Source: an uncultured Nitrospiraceae bacterium (GTDB lineage: Bacteria > Nitrospirota > Thermodesulfovibrionia > Thermodesulfovibrionales > Dissulfurispiraceae). Taken from it: a stretch of 52,322 nt of DNA. Location of the stretch: contig CAIJNL010000020.1 in the NCBI GenBank assembly GCA_903822005.1, forward strand, positions 1 through 52,322, written 5' to 3'. The notes beneath the pieces are model-generated. The model ran no database searches. It was not told where the DNA came from and saw only the letters and a list, made by a program, of their open reading frames with translations. The position numbers and the translations under genes are program-made. Positions 7,725-16,738 of this stretch are shown here, one piece after another; position 1 is the first letter of the stretch; each line of letters begins with the position of its first letter.

Positions 7725-8393
7725 TTATTTGAGTTGCCGCAACGGCGGCTTGACGCCATCCGGCAGCGGAGAGCGATCAACGTTCAATACCATCGACACC
7801 AGCACGTAATAGCCGTTAACCGCGATCAAGTCCATCACGCCCTGCTCGCCGAATCTGTCGACTACCGCCTTGTAGGTTGCATCGCTCACTGCATGCTTCG
7901 TATGCAACTCCTGTGAGAAGTTGTATATTGCCGCCTCGTCGTAGGACATGCCGGTGGGTCGCCTGCCTTGGGCAAGATCTTCCGCTAATGCCGGGTTCAA
8001 TCCAGCCTTCAATGCGAGGCGATGATGCGCAAACCACTCGTATTGCGAACCCCATTGCCGCGCAGTAATCAAAATGGCAAATTCATTCAGTTTCGTCGGG
8101 AGGGAGCTCTTGAAACGGATATGCTCGGCGACCTTGCGTAATTGCTCCGCCAGCAACGGGCTGCGCAGGTACACATTAAAAGGGCTGCCGATGGTGTTCG
8201 CACCCGGTTTCAACGCGGCGCTGCCTGTCGATGACGTCGGACCTGCCATCATGCCTTCGGCATACTTGCGTTGGTCGGGGGTCATCTCGGTAAAAGGAAT
8301 CAGTTTGAAACGACGCTGGTCTTCCTGCCCCATCGCAGGGCAGGTGACGGCAAACAACGCAGCCACCAGTACAAGGGCTTTCCATGTCATCAT
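7725..8393 (-). CDS. Exported carboxymuconolactone decarboxylase-family protein
   Basis: A 222-residue protein with a signal peptide (about 1-22, cleavage after CPAMG). A carboxymuconolactone decarboxylase/AhpD-type helical domain follows (roughly 85-210; LNEFAILITARQWGSQYEW and GLNPALAEDLA). The CxxC of AhpD-type peroxidase partners is absent; the domain keeps the EW...H arrangement of the CMD type (YEWFAHHRLALKAG). The reaction is unknown: relatives include decarboxylases and oxidoreductase-like proteins. It stands alone, convergent to the kinase operon. A secreted CMD protein is more typical of soil proteobacteria, so transfer is possible but not shown. Confidence 0.82.
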   Translation of the reverse strand: MMTWKALVLVAALFAVTCPAMGQEDQRRFKLIPFTEMTPDQRKYAEGMMAGPTSSTGSAALKPGANTIGSPFNVYLRSPLLAEQLRKVAEHIRFKSSLPTKLNEFAILITARQWGSQYEWFAHHRLALKAGLNPALAEDLAQGRRPTGMSYDEAAIYNFSQELHTKHAVSDATYKAVVDRFGEQGVMDLIAVNGYYVLVSMVLNVDRSPLPDGVKPPLRQLK

Positions 8394-8651
8394 ATTTGCT
8401 CCTCCAAGTTTTTACGACGGCGCTGTCAGCACCGTGCTTCTTCTCCACTCGTGCATAAATTGAAAGGAGAATCAGTGATTAGATAAGCGGTAGTTTAGCA
8501 TGTGATATGCACTAAATCAATGCGTTGGCAGAGAAAAAACGCCGATAGAATGGCAAAGAATTTTGACGATTATTTCCGGAAATAATGAAATGTCTGACAA
8601 TGGCAACTATTAATGTTATCAGTGGTAACGAGAACGGAAGACAGTACTCCG

Positions 8652-9032
8652 TTATTTGGAACGGGCCGCTTTATTCTTGTCCGGATCTTTTTCCTGATAA
8701 TCCAGGTGGAATTTATGCAAAAAACGGTGATAAACCGGCGCAAAAAGAACACCGACAAAGGTAAGAAAAGCGACACCGCTGAACAAGGCATAAAATGACG
8801 CAAAGAGTTTACCTTCAGTAGTTTCGATATGATCGGCAGGGCCCATTCCGGTGAGTATCATTGATGCATTGAGTATCGAGTCAATCCATGAAAACCCGCC
8901 GAATAAATGGTACCCGATAATGCCAATGCCGATGGATATTGAAAGAATGATGAGAGAAAAGAAAAGATACTTCAATTGCCTGATTGCTAGAGTATTGCGA
9001 CTGGCCAGTTTTTCTTTTTTATGTTCAAACAT
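8652..9032 (-). CDS. Small two-helix membrane protein, ion-channel-like
   Basis: A 126-residue protein. ATG at 9032 is preferred over an upstream TTG because GGGAGG lies eight bases before it. TM1 is about residues 20-45 (YLFFSLIILSISIGIGIIGY), a re-entrant-like segment covers about 48-70 (FSWIDSILNASMILTGMGP) and TM2 about 78-103; the tail is charged. This TM1-P-TM2 layout with Trp, Ser/Thr and Gly in the loop resembles two-helix potassium channels, but TGMGP stands where TVGYGD would be, so potassium selectivity is doubtful. It stands alone, and its role is unknown. Confidence 0.65.
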   Translation of the reverse strand: MFEHKKEKLASRNTLAIRQLKYLFFSLIILSISIGIGIIGYHLFGGFSWIDSILNASMILTGMGPADHIETTEGKLFASFYALFSGVAFLTFVGVLFAPVYHRFLHKFHLDYQEKDPDKNKAARSK

Positions 9033-9383
9033 CAGTTTACCTCCCAGGATCAATTAACCTTATTATAACAAGGCATGTCTGATGTCTGTATAAATCTTAT
9101 AATAGCGTAAGCTCATGTTGTTATTATCTGCTATATTGCAGTACTTGGTGGAAGCCGGCAAGGGCCGGCATATCCCAGCACTTTAGTCGATATGAAATCA
9201 TAACTGTCTTCTGCGGCTCCGAATCTCCCCTCGCCAAATAAGCTCAGTAACACTGTGCAATACAGTTTAAAAAAGAAACAGCGCCACTTTTCTGATTAGC
9301 AACTCAACGACCGCGGCGAGTCTTCGATTCTATCGCCACAGAATACAGTTTACTATCACACACACAATCGCCATCATATGCAA

Positions 9384-9530
9384 GTCGGCAAGGACAGCTG
9401 ACTCGATGTCTCGGTGTGACCTTCCTTGCGATCCCAATCAGACGGAAATATTATGCGTTTTTCAGATAATGCGGTTATTTATGTCGAGTGATCTACTTCA
9501 GCGAGACAAGAGACGGTTGTTCTTGCCGGC
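9384..9530 (+). repeat. ERIC-like palindromic repeat, copy A
   Basis: A 147-base intergenic element. Left arm GTCGGCAAGGACAGCTGACT and onward, and right arm (read inverted) GCCGGCAAGAACAACCGTCT and onward, match at about 24 of 31 positions and end in TGTCTCGsTG. The internal core contains TTTTCAGATAATGCGGTT. The same arms and core occur at 42810-42954 (inverted) and 29555-29695. It occupies much of the 558-base gap between 9033 and 9590; the remainder (9033-9383) has no recognisable gene, only an 11-bp AATACAGTTTA repeated near 9258 and 9343. Confidence 0.75.
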
Positions 9531-9543
9531 ATGATCATAAACA

Positions 9544-9572
9544 AAAAGAGGCCGATCAACTCGGCCTCTTTT
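9544..9572 (-). terminator. Terminator of the kor-suc-icd-acn operon
   Basis: GAGGCCGA (9548-9555) and TCGGCCTC (9561-9568) form a perfect 8-bp stem with a 5-base loop, flanked by A-run and T-run so that it can work on both strands. It lies 19 bases after the stop of the aconitase gene and closes the minus-strand operon. Confidence 0.85.
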
Positions 9573-9590
9573 CTACAAGTGAATCCAGAT

Positions 9591-11930
9591 CTATTTAGCG
9601 TAGTAATTAATGAGACATCCGGCCAATATGATGTCTCTGTCTTCCTTTGTAAGCCTGCCCAGGCTCAGTTCTATTGGCTTCTTTCCGCCTTCATTGATAA
9701 TATACGCAGTCACCTTTTCAGCGCTGTCAGCCACCGCCTTGCGAATGCCCGGGATAAAGATGTAATCGTCCACCTTGAAACCGGACTGGTCCCCGTCCTT
9801 GATCGTGAAAGGCAGCATGCCCCAGTTGACAAGATTGCTCCGGTATCGCTTGGTCGCATAATCGACCGCCATATTCGCCTGGCCACCAAGAACCTTCTGG
9901 CATGAAGCCGCCTGTTCCCTGGCAGATCCGTCGCCCGGCTTGACCGCAAATATCACGCTGCCAAAGCTTGTGTCCTTCATGAACTGGCGCAGCTGTTCAG
10001 CGTTCTGGCCCTTTTCAGCCGCCTTTGAAAAAATATCCTTCAGATCGTCTGTCAGGTCCCCGCCTTCAACCATCTTCCGCCGTTTTAATTCGAGCTCATA
10101 CACAGCCTTGGCCCTGCCGACATAAGAGGGATCTTTGCGCGAGAGCGTATACTCTGCCATCCTGAGAGGATTAGAGCGATATGATGATGCCTCTCCTGAC
10201 GGTATCAGCTCGTCGGTTGTCGTGACCGGATCGTTGATGACCGTTACCATCCTCAGCAGCATGTTGTCATGCAGGGGCAGAATCGTCGGCCAGTCAGCAA
10301 TGTTAGGCCCGAATTTCAGTTCCTCTCTCATCTTTGCCTTGCCGAAGCCCTGATATACCTTGTTCTCATAAACATGGCTGTCAAAGAAATATTCCGGGAC
10401 AACGGAAGGGACATCGACCTCTGTCGCAGGAGTCAGGATACCTTTGTTCAATGCCGTGGCAGCTATTGAGCGGGCATCCATCAACGCGACTGAAGCTATC
10501 TGACCGCTTGAGGGTTTTGACCCTTCCCTGTTGGGGAAGTTTCTCGTTACATGCCGTATGCTGAGTTCATTATTGGCAGGCGTGTCGCCGGCCCCAAAGC
10601 ACGGGCCGCAGAATGCCGTCTTTATAACAGCACCGGCGGTCATCAGTTTCTCTATCGACCTGTTCTTGATCAATTCGAGGTAAACCGGCTGGCTCGCAGG
10701 ATAAACATTAAGGGTAAAATTCTCGTTGCCGACCGACTTGCGGTCGAGTATACCGGCCATGGCCACGATATTTTCAAAAGTACCTCCGGCGCAGCCGCCT
10801 ACCACCGCCTGCTCTACCTTGAGGCGTCCATCGACAAGCTTATTTGAAAGCCGGAACTCGATCTTTTTGTTTTCCATCTGCTTCTGCCCTTCGGCCTCAA
10901 CTCCCTTGAGGATTTCCGCGGCATTTTTATTCAGTTCCGAAATGGTCCAGACATTGCTGGGATGGAAAGGCAGGGCGATCATTGGCTCTACCTTGCTCAA
11001 ATTCACCTTCACCATGCCATCATAATAGCTGACTGCGTCAGGCGCCAGCTTGCTGTATGCTTTTGCCCGCCCATGCATCCTGAAATATTCCTCTACCTTT
11101 TCATCGGTAATCCAGATCGATGACAGGCAGGTAGTCTCGGTGGTCATAACGTCAATGCCGTTTCTGAAATCGACCGATAGACCTGCGACCCCAGGGCCCA
11201 CAAACTCCATGACCTTGTTATTGACAAAAGAATTCTTGAAGACCGCCTTGATGATTGCGAGGGCAACGTCCTGCGGTCCCACACCCAAAGCCGGCTTCCC
11301 TTCCAGGTAAACTGCAATTATTTCAGGATTGGCAACATCATAACTCTTTTTCAGGAGCTGCTTTACGATCTCGGGTCCGCCTTCTCCTATGCCCATAGTG
11401 CCAAGCGCTCCATACCGGGTATGGCTGTCAGAGCCGAGCACCATAGTTCCGCAGCCGGTCATCATTTCCCTGACAAACTGATGAATGACGGCCTGGTGCG
11501 CGGGGACAAAAATGCCGCCGTATTTGCGCGCTGCCGAGAGCCCGAATACATGATCATCTTCATTTATGGTGCCGCCCACGGCGCAGAGGCTGTTATGACA
11601 GTTGGTCAGTGCAAAGGGTACCGGAAACTCCTTAAGCCCGCTGGCACGCGCCGTCTGGATTATTCCGACAAACGTAATATCATGCGATGCCAGCGCGTCG
11701 AACCTGAGCTTGAGATTTTTGGGATCTCCCGAACCGTTATGAGCGGTCAATATCCTGTAAGCCATGGTGCCTGTGCGGGCATCGTCCACGCTGATCTTCT
11801 GTTCTGTCAGGGGCACATGTCCGGCGCTCTTCAGGCGGTTGTTTACTTCGCCAACGCCGAGTTTATCAGCGTCTTCAAGAACCACTTCCCCTCTTAACAG
11901 AAATACGCCTCTGTTTACCAGTTCTACCAT
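9591..11930 (-). CDS. Aconitase-superfamily hydratase (YbhJ-like aconitate hydratase)
   Basis: A 779-residue hydro-lyase. Aconitase signatures are present: SDSHTRYGALGTMGIGEGG near 176-194, one cluster cysteine in VVGGCAGGTF near 388, two more in FCGPCFGAGD near 445, and a C-terminal swivel domain. The motifs differ from canonical AcnA/AcnB (for example GGC instead of the usual SCTN) and resemble the E. coli YbhJ-type hydratase. Citrate-isocitrate interconversion is inferred from its place as last gene after icd, sucD and sucC; it could also hydrate cis-aconitate made by the neighbouring Tcu system. The start at 11930 has GGGGTG at suitable distance. Confidence 0.85.
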   Translation of the reverse strand: MVELVNRGVFLLRGEVVLEDADKLGVGEVNNRLKSAGHVPLTEQKISVDDARTGTMAYRILTAHNGSGDPKNLKLRFDALASHDITFVGIIQTARASGLKEFPVPFALTNCHNSLCAVGGTINEDDHVFGLSAARKYGGIFVPAHQAVIHQFVREMMTGCGTMVLGSDSHTRYGALGTMGIGEGGPEIVKQLLKKSYDVANPEIIAVYLEGKPALGVGPQDVALAIIKAVFKNSFVNNKVMEFVGPGVAGLSVDFRNGIDVMTTETTCLSSIWITDEKVEEYFRMHGRAKAYSKLAPDAVSYYDGMVKVNLSKVEPMIALPFHPSNVWTISELNKNAAEILKGVEAEGQKQMENKKIEFRLSNKLVDGRLKVEQAVVGGCAGGTFENIVAMAGILDRKSVGNENFTLNVYPASQPVYLELIKNRSIEKLMTAGAVIKTAFCGPCFGAGDTPANNELSIRHVTRNFPNREGSKPSSGQIASVALMDARSIAATALNKGILTPATEVDVPSVVPEYFFDSHVYENKVYQGFGKAKMREELKFGPNIADWPTILPLHDNMLLRMVTVINDPVTTTDELIPSGEASSYRSNPLRMAEYTLSRKDPSYVGRAKAVYELELKRRKMVEGGDLTDDLKDIFSKAAEKGQNAEQLRQFMKDTSFGSVIFAVKPGDGSAREQAASCQKVLGGQANMAVDYATKRYRSNLVNWGMLPFTIKDGDQSGFKVDDYIFIPGIRKAVADSAEKVTAYIINEGGKKPIELSLGRLTKEDRDIILAGCLINYYAK

Positions 11931-11948
11931 CTGAACACCCCTTTCAGT

Positions 11949-13160
11949 TTATAATGCCTTTTTCAGTCTTTCAGCAACTGCGTCTATAAACTCACCTGTC
12001 TGAGCATACTTGGATACTGCAGGGCTGGCGATCAGCATCAGGTCTTTTGTCATTATGCCGCTCTCTACGGTGTCAACTATGGTCTGCTCCAGTGTCCTTG
12101 CGAACTTGACCACAGCAGGGGTATTGTCCAACTCCCCTCTCTTGGCGATCGCACCGGTCCACGCAAAGATCGAAGCAATTGAATTGGTAGAGGTGGTATT
12201 GCCTTTCAGGTGCTCATAATAGTGCCGGGTAACGGTGCCGTGTGCGGCCTCATACTCGAACTTTCCGTCGGGTGAAACCAGGACAGATGTCATCAGGCCC
12301 AGGCTGCCAAATCCGGTAGCGACCATGTCGGACATTACGTCACCGTCATAGTTCATGCAGGCCCACATCATGCCTCCGGGGGACTTTACAATCTGGGCAA
12401 CAGCGTCATCAATCAGGAGATAGCGGTAGCTGATCCCCGCCTTCTCGAACTGGGCCTTTGCTTTTGATACTTCATCAGCAAAGACATCCCTGAAAAATCC
12501 GTGGTAAAGCTTAGAAATGGTGTCTTTTGTGCCGAACCAGATATCTATCTTTTCGGACAGGGCATAGTTAATGCAGGCCTTTGCAAAACTCCTTATGGAT
12601 TTTTCGGTGTTGTGCATTCCCATGACAACGCCGGGGCCTTCATAGCGGTGAATAAGCAGGCTCTTTTTTTCTCCGCCGTCTGCGGGCGTGAAGACTATCT
12701 CGGCAGTCCCGGCTCCGGGCACAACATATTCAACGCATTTATAAATATCGCCGTAGGCATGACGCCCGATTGTTATAGGCTTCTTCCATGCCGTTACTCC
12801 AGGCGGGATATTTTTCATGATTATCGGTTTCCTGAATACTGTTCCGTCAAGGATAGAGCGGATGGTGGCATTGGGGCTCACCCACATTTTCTTCAGGCTG
12901 TATTCTTTTACGCGGTCGGCATTAGGGGTTATGGTTGCACATTTTACACCCACACCATATTCCGTTATCGCATTGGCCGCGTCTACGGTCACCTTATCGT
13001 CAGTGTCGTCCCTGTGCTTCATGCCGAGATCGTAATACTTCAGGTCAATATCGATAAATGGGAAAAGCAGTTTCTCCTTGATCATCTGCCAGATGATCCG
13101 TGTCATCTCGTCCCCATCCATTTCAACAATCGGGTTCTTTACTTTAATCAGTTCTGCCAT
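11949..13160 (-). CDS. icd: Isocitrate dehydrogenase (NADP-type, class II)
   Basis: A 403-residue enzyme of the eukaryotic-like homodimeric class. The chosen ATG (13160, MAELIKV) has AGGAG upstream; a longer frame to 13205 lacks one. Motifs: [11 protein letters not shown] near 14-24, the Ser-containing substrate loop [12 protein letters not shown] near 93-104, [10 protein letters not shown] near 270 and [11 protein letters not shown] near 305, where NADP-class enzymes bind the 2'-phosphate. It interconverts isocitrate and 2-oxoglutarate. In this operon it joins the ferredoxin-dependent 2-oxoglutarate synthase to aconitase and could run in the reductive direction. Confidence 0.95.
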   Translation of the reverse strand: MAELIKVKNPIVEMDGDEMTRIIWQMIKEKLLFPFIDIDLKYYDLGMKHRDDTDDKVTVDAANAITEYGVGVKCATITPNADRVKEYSLKKMWVSPNATIRSILDGTVFRKPIIMKNIPPGVTAWKKPITIGRHAYGDIYKCVEYVVPGAGTAEIVFTPADGGEKKSLLIHRYEGPGVVMGMHNTEKSIRSFAKACINYALSEKIDIWFGTKDTISKLYHGFFRDVFADEVSKAKAQFEKAGISYRYLLIDDAVAQIVKSPGGMMWACMNYDGDVMSDMVATGFGSLGLMTSVLVSPDGKFEYEAAHGTVTRHYYEHLKGNTTSTNSIASIFAWTGAIAKRGELDNTPAVVKFARTLEQTIVDTVESGIMTKDLMLIASPAVSKYAQTGEFIDAVAERLKKAL

Positions 13161-13231
13161 ATCGTCTCCTTTTCGGTAATTTATATAAAAGGAAAGCTTC
13201 CACAAACCATTTCCAGAAGTGCAGTGGTCCT

Positions 13232-14104
13232 CTACCCGCGCAGGGTCTTTGCCACTATTGCGCCAAAATCTCCAAGATTGCGGATTACAGTCATCCCGGC
13301 GCGTTCCATTGCATCGATCTTGTCCGAGGCCTTTCCTTTTGAACCGCTGATAATCGCACCCGCGTGGCCCATCCGTTTGCCGGGAGGAGCGGTAATGCCT
13401 GCAATAAACCCGAATACCGGTTTCCTGAAATGGTCTTTTATATACTGAGCAGCCTGCTCTTCGGCATCACCGCCGATTTCACCGATTAAACAAACGGCTT
13501 CTGTTTCGTCGTCTTCCGCAAAGAGCTTCAGGAGATCGATAAAGTTCATTCCGCCTATCGGATCGCCGCCTATGCCAATACATGTGCTTTGCCCAAGGCC
13601 CACACCGGTAAGCTGATGCACCGCTTCATATGTCAGGGTGCCGGAACGGCTGATGATGCCTATCGAACCCTTTTTGTGGATATAACCCGGCATGATGCCA
13701 AGTTTGCATTCTTCAGGCGTGATAATTCCGGGGCAGTTCGGACCGATCATCAAAGTACCTCGGTCTTTCAGAAAATTCTTGACAAGCAGCATGTCGGTGA
13801 CAGGGATGTGTTCGGCGATTACTACCACCAGCCGGATGCCTGCCTCGCTCGCCTCGCAGGCCGCATCAGCCGCAAACCGGGCAGGCACGAAAATTATGCT
13901 GACTTCGGCCCCTGTCTCCCTGACCGCATCAAACACATTATTGAAAACCGGCACATTCATAAAGGTTTGACCGGCTTTCCCCGGGGTAACGCCGGCAACA
14001 ATATTGGTCCCATACTCGAGCATCTTCTCGGTATGGAACATCCCTTCCCTGCCCGTAATACCCTGCACGACTATTTTTGTTTTTTTATTGACTAATATGC
14101 TCAT
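13232..14104 (-). CDS. sucD: Succinate-CoA ligase alpha subunit
   Basis: A 290-residue subunit with the CoA-binding Rossmann domain ([16 protein letters not shown] near 13-28) and ligase domain ([14 protein letters not shown] near 160-173). The active-site phosphohistidine segment is [14 protein letters not shown] near 250-263. It couples succinate plus CoA and NTP to succinyl-CoA. It follows sucC by 21 bases with a GAGG site. Length and motifs are complete. Confidence 0.96.
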   Translation of the reverse strand: MSILVNKKTKIVVQGITGREGMFHTEKMLEYGTNIVAGVTPGKAGQTFMNVPVFNNVFDAVRETGAEVSIIFVPARFAADAACEASEAGIRLVVVIAEHIPVTDMLLVKNFLKDRGTLMIGPNCPGIITPEECKLGIMPGYIHKKGSIGIISRSGTLTYEAVHQLTGVGLGQSTCIGIGGDPIGGMNFIDLLKLFAEDDETEAVCLIGEIGGDAEEQAAQYIKDHFRKPVFGFIAGITAPPGKRMGHAGAIISGSKGKASDKIDAMERAGMTVIRNLGDFGAIVAKTLRG

Positions 14105-14125
14105 AGCTATTTCCTCACTTTATAA

Positions 14126-15295
14126 TCAGCCCTTGGCCGCGGCGACTTTGGCAATCTTCTCGGCCGCCTCTTTCATGGAGGAAGCCATCTCAAAATTGAG
14201 CCCGCTCTTTTCGAGTATAGCGCGCCCCTCAGCCACATTGGTGCCCTCAAGCCGGATAATCATAGGCACCTGCCGCTTGACCTTCTTTGCAGCTTCCACT
14301 ACCCCGGTTGCCAGGTTGTCACAGCGCAGAATGCCTCCGAACACATTAAACAGAATGGCGTTTACGTTCTTGTCGCTCAGAATAATCTCAAAGCCCTTGG
14401 CTATCCTTTCAGCGCTTGCGCCGCCACCCACATCCATGAAATTGGCCGGCTCGGCCCCTGCCATTTTGATTACATCCATGGTCGCCATCGCCAGACCCGC
14501 GCCGTTAACCATGGTCCCAACATTGCCCTCCAGCCGGACGTAGTTGAGTCCGTGCTTTTGCGCTTCAAGCTCCAGTTCATCCGTCTGCTCCCGGTCCTCC
14601 ATGGCAGCAATGGCCGCCTGCCGCGGAAGGGCGCTGTCATCAAAATTCATCTTTGCATCCAGGGCTATCAAATCACCTGCGCCGGTCACGGCAAGAGGAT
14701 TGATTTCAACAAGCGATGCTTCCTTTTCCCAGGCCAGACGCAGCAGGTTCCGGATAATGCTCTCTCCTGCCTTCATCTGTTCCGCATTAAGCCCGCAGCC
14801 GCAAAGAAGCTTTTGTGCCTGGAACGGCCAGAGTTTCTGGCCCGGGGCCACGTGTGTGCGGAAGATGAGTTCGGGATTTGAGGCTGCCACTGCCTCGATG
14901 TCCATACCACCCATCGGGCTTACTATAACGGCAAGTTTTTGGGCTGTCCTGTCCAGGACGACTGCCAGGTAGAGTTCGCGGGCAATATCAGTAGCTTTCT
15001 CGATCCAGACTTTTCGCACGATTTTGCCGGAAGGCCCCGTCTGGTGGGTAACAAGGGTCATGCCGATCATCTGCTTCGCGAATTCCGCAGCCTCTGTTGG
15101 CGTAGCAGCTACCTTGACTCCCCCTGCCTTGCCGCGGCCGCCCGTATGGGCCTGCGCCTTGACAACATACTTCCCTGATCCTAATGAACCTGCAGCCTGC
15201 AAAGCCTCTTCCGGTGTTGCGGCCACGCCGCCTTCAGGAACAGAGATGCCATATTCTTTCAGCAGCTGTTTTGCCTGATATTCATGAATATTCAT
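14126..15295 (-). CDS. sucC: Succinate-CoA ligase beta subunit
   Basis: A 389-residue ATP-grasp subunit. ATG at 15295 (MNIHEYQAKQLLKEYG) is used because it matches the universal SucC start and has AAGGAG upstream; the open frame back to 15379 is overlap with the preceding gene. KAQAHTGGRGKAGGVK (about 45-60) is the nucleotide-binding loop, and the C-terminal domain has NVFGGILRCDNLA. It pairs with the alpha subunit just downstream, and sits between the oxidoreductase that consumes succinyl-CoA and the rest of the pathway. Confidence 0.96.
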   Translation of the reverse strand: MNIHEYQAKQLLKEYGISVPEGGVAATPEEALQAAGSLGSGKYVVKAQAHTGGRGKAGGVKVAATPTEAAEFAKQMIGMTLVTHQTGPSGKIVRKVWIEKATDIARELYLAVVLDRTAQKLAVIVSPMGGMDIEAVAASNPELIFRTHVAPGQKLWPFQAQKLLCGCGLNAEQMKAGESIIRNLLRLAWEKEASLVEINPLAVTGAGDLIALDAKMNFDDSALPRQAAIAAMEDREQTDELELEAQKHGLNYVRLEGNVGTMVNGAGLAMATMDVIKMAGAEPANFMDVGGGASAERIAKGFEIILSDKNVNAILFNVFGGILRCDNLATGVVEAAKKVKRQVPMIIRLEGTNVAEGRAILEKSGLNFEMASSMKEAAEKIAKVAAAKG

Positions 15296-15308
15296 TACAG
15301 AACGCTCC

Positions 15309-15905
15309 TTAACTCTTCTTGATTTTGGCTGCCTCTTTTTGCGCAGCAACGGGTCCGAGGCTCGCCCTCCACTTTTCACCCATATCCAGCCCGAGCTTAA
15401 GGGCCTTGCTGTTCATATCAACATATTTGGGCGCTATCTTGGTCTTCAGGGCACTGAGGACCGAATCAGGCGTGACCACCCAGGTAAGGGCAAGGACGCA
15501 GCCAAGCACGCAAATGTTGAAAACGACCGGATTCCCGATCTCCTTTTTAGTTGTTTCATACATCGGCAGCATCACCTGGCGCGCCTCGGTATTCTTTGTA
15601 GCTCTTACATACAATGAATCTACTATAAGCAGTCCGCCGGGCTGAACGATGCGGCCAAACTTGTCGTAAGCTTCCTGGGTCAGACAGACCAGCACATTTG
15701 CGTTGACCACCTTCGGAAAGTGAATCGGCTCAGTCGAAATAATCACATCGGCACGAGTGGCTCCGCCCCTCGCTTCAGGCCCGTATACCTGGGTCTGCAC
15801 CGCATTAAGACCTTCATGAATCGCTGCCGCTTCGCCGAGGATGATTGCCGCTGTTATGACGCCTTGGCCTCCGGATCCGGTAAACACAAAACTCTGAGTA
15901 TTCAT
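15309..15905 (-). CDS. korC: 2-oxoglutarate:ferredoxin oxidoreductase gamma subunit
   Basis: A 198-residue gamma-type subunit beginning FVFTGSGGQGVITAAIILGE, with YGPEARGGATRADVIIS near 41-57. This domain is found in all multi-subunit 2-oxoacid:acceptor oxidoreductases and helps form the CoA pocket. It is the fourth gene of korDABC and lies 13 bases before sucC. Substrate assignment to 2-oxoglutarate rests on the alpha and beta subunits and on the neighbouring sucCD and icd. Confidence 0.92.
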   Translation of the reverse strand: MNTQSFVFTGSGGQGVITAAIILGEAAAIHEGLNAVQTQVYGPEARGGATRADVIISTEPIHFPKVVNANVLVCLTQEAYDKFGRIVQPGGLLIVDSLYVRATKNTEARQVMLPMYETTKKEIGNPVVFNICVLGCVLALTWVVTPDSVLSALKTKIAPKYVDMNSKALKLGLDMGEKWRASLGPVAAQKEAAKIKKS

Positions 15906-15930
15906 AACATTTCCATCCTTAATCGAAATT

Positions 15931-16734
15931 TTATTTTTGTTTCCGCATCTGGTTTATCATTTCACAATAGCTGCTCGCATATTCGGTCCGTTCCTGGTCA
16001 ACGAAAACACCCCGTTCGATCAGTTCCGGATTTTCCTTTTTCTTCGGAGATCCGATCGAGGTGGTCGTCGTCGCGAATTTTTTCATCATTTCGGTGGGAG
16101 AGACCCCTTCGTTCTTGCGGCCGTAGTAAGTCGGACACTGTGTAAGCACCTCAACAAAGGAGAACCCCTTGTGGTTTATCGCCTTGACAAACATATTCTG
16201 CATCTCTTTCGAATGATAAGTCGTGCTGCGCGCTACAAAAGATGCCCCCGCTCCCTTCGCCAGCTCAACAAGGTCAAAGGCAGGATCTATATTGCCCAGA
16301 GGGGCTGTCGTGGATTTGGCAGCAACGGGAGTAGTCGGTGAGCTCTGCCCTCCGGTCATGCCGTATATGTTGTTGTTCATGACTATTGCGGTTATGTTTA
16401 TGTTGCGCCGTGCAGCATGGATCAGGTGGTTGCCGCCGATGGCAGAGGCATCCCCATCTCCCATAGGCACGATGACATTAAGTTCCGGCCTTCCCATCTT
16501 GACTCCGGTTGCGAACGCCAGCGCGCGGCCATGCAGCGTATGCAGCGTATGAAAATCGAGGTAGCCCGGCATCCTTGAAGAACAGCCAATACCTGATACT
16601 ACTACAACATTATTCTTCTGCAATCCCAGCTCCTCTATGGCCCTGATCAGGCTCGCCATGATCTGCCCGTGGCCACAGCCTGCACACCACAGCTGCGGGA
16701 AAAAACGCTGTCTTAAATATCTCTTGACCGGCAT
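15931..16734 (-). CDS. korB: 2-oxoglutarate:ferredoxin oxidoreductase beta subunit (TPP-binding)
   Basis: A 267-residue subunit with the iron-sulfur/TPP start CAGCGHGQIMASLIRAIEEL (17-36), GIGCSSRMPGY near 48-58 and TLHGRALAFATGVKMG. The TPP motif starts GDGDASAIGGNH near 92 and continues to NNNIYGMTGGQ. With the alpha subunit it decarboxylates 2-oxoglutarate using ferredoxin, or fixes CO2 onto succinyl-CoA in reverse. A GGGGG site overlaps the end of korA; the genes are four bases apart. Confidence 0.94.
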   Translation of the reverse strand: MPVKRYLRQRFFPQLWCAGCGHGQIMASLIRAIEELGLQKNNVVVVSGIGCSSRMPGYLDFHTLHTLHGRALAFATGVKMGRPELNVIVPMGDGDASAIGGNHLIHAARRNINITAIVMNNNIYGMTGGQSSPTTPVAAKSTTAPLGNIDPAFDLVELAKGAGASFVARSTTYHSKEMQNMFVKAINHKGFSFVEVLTQCPTYYGRKNEGVSPTEMMKKFATTTTSIGSPKKKENPELIERGVFVDQERTEYASSYCEMINQMRKQK

Positions 16735-16738
16735 TTAT

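Noticed and set aside
9150-9180. GCCGGCAAGGGCCGGC as another repeat copy
   Set aside because: It resembles the arm consensus for about ten bases only, and no partner arm or core was found within 170 bases.
9384-9530. Integron attC site
   Set aside because: Length and symmetry fit, but the ends lack the GTTRRRY and RYYYAAC core sites and no integrase or cassette array is present.
12501-13448. 315-codon open frame on the plus strand
   Set aside because: It lies antisense to icd and sucD, has no ribosome site, and its translation shows no domain; it results from codon bias of the real genes.
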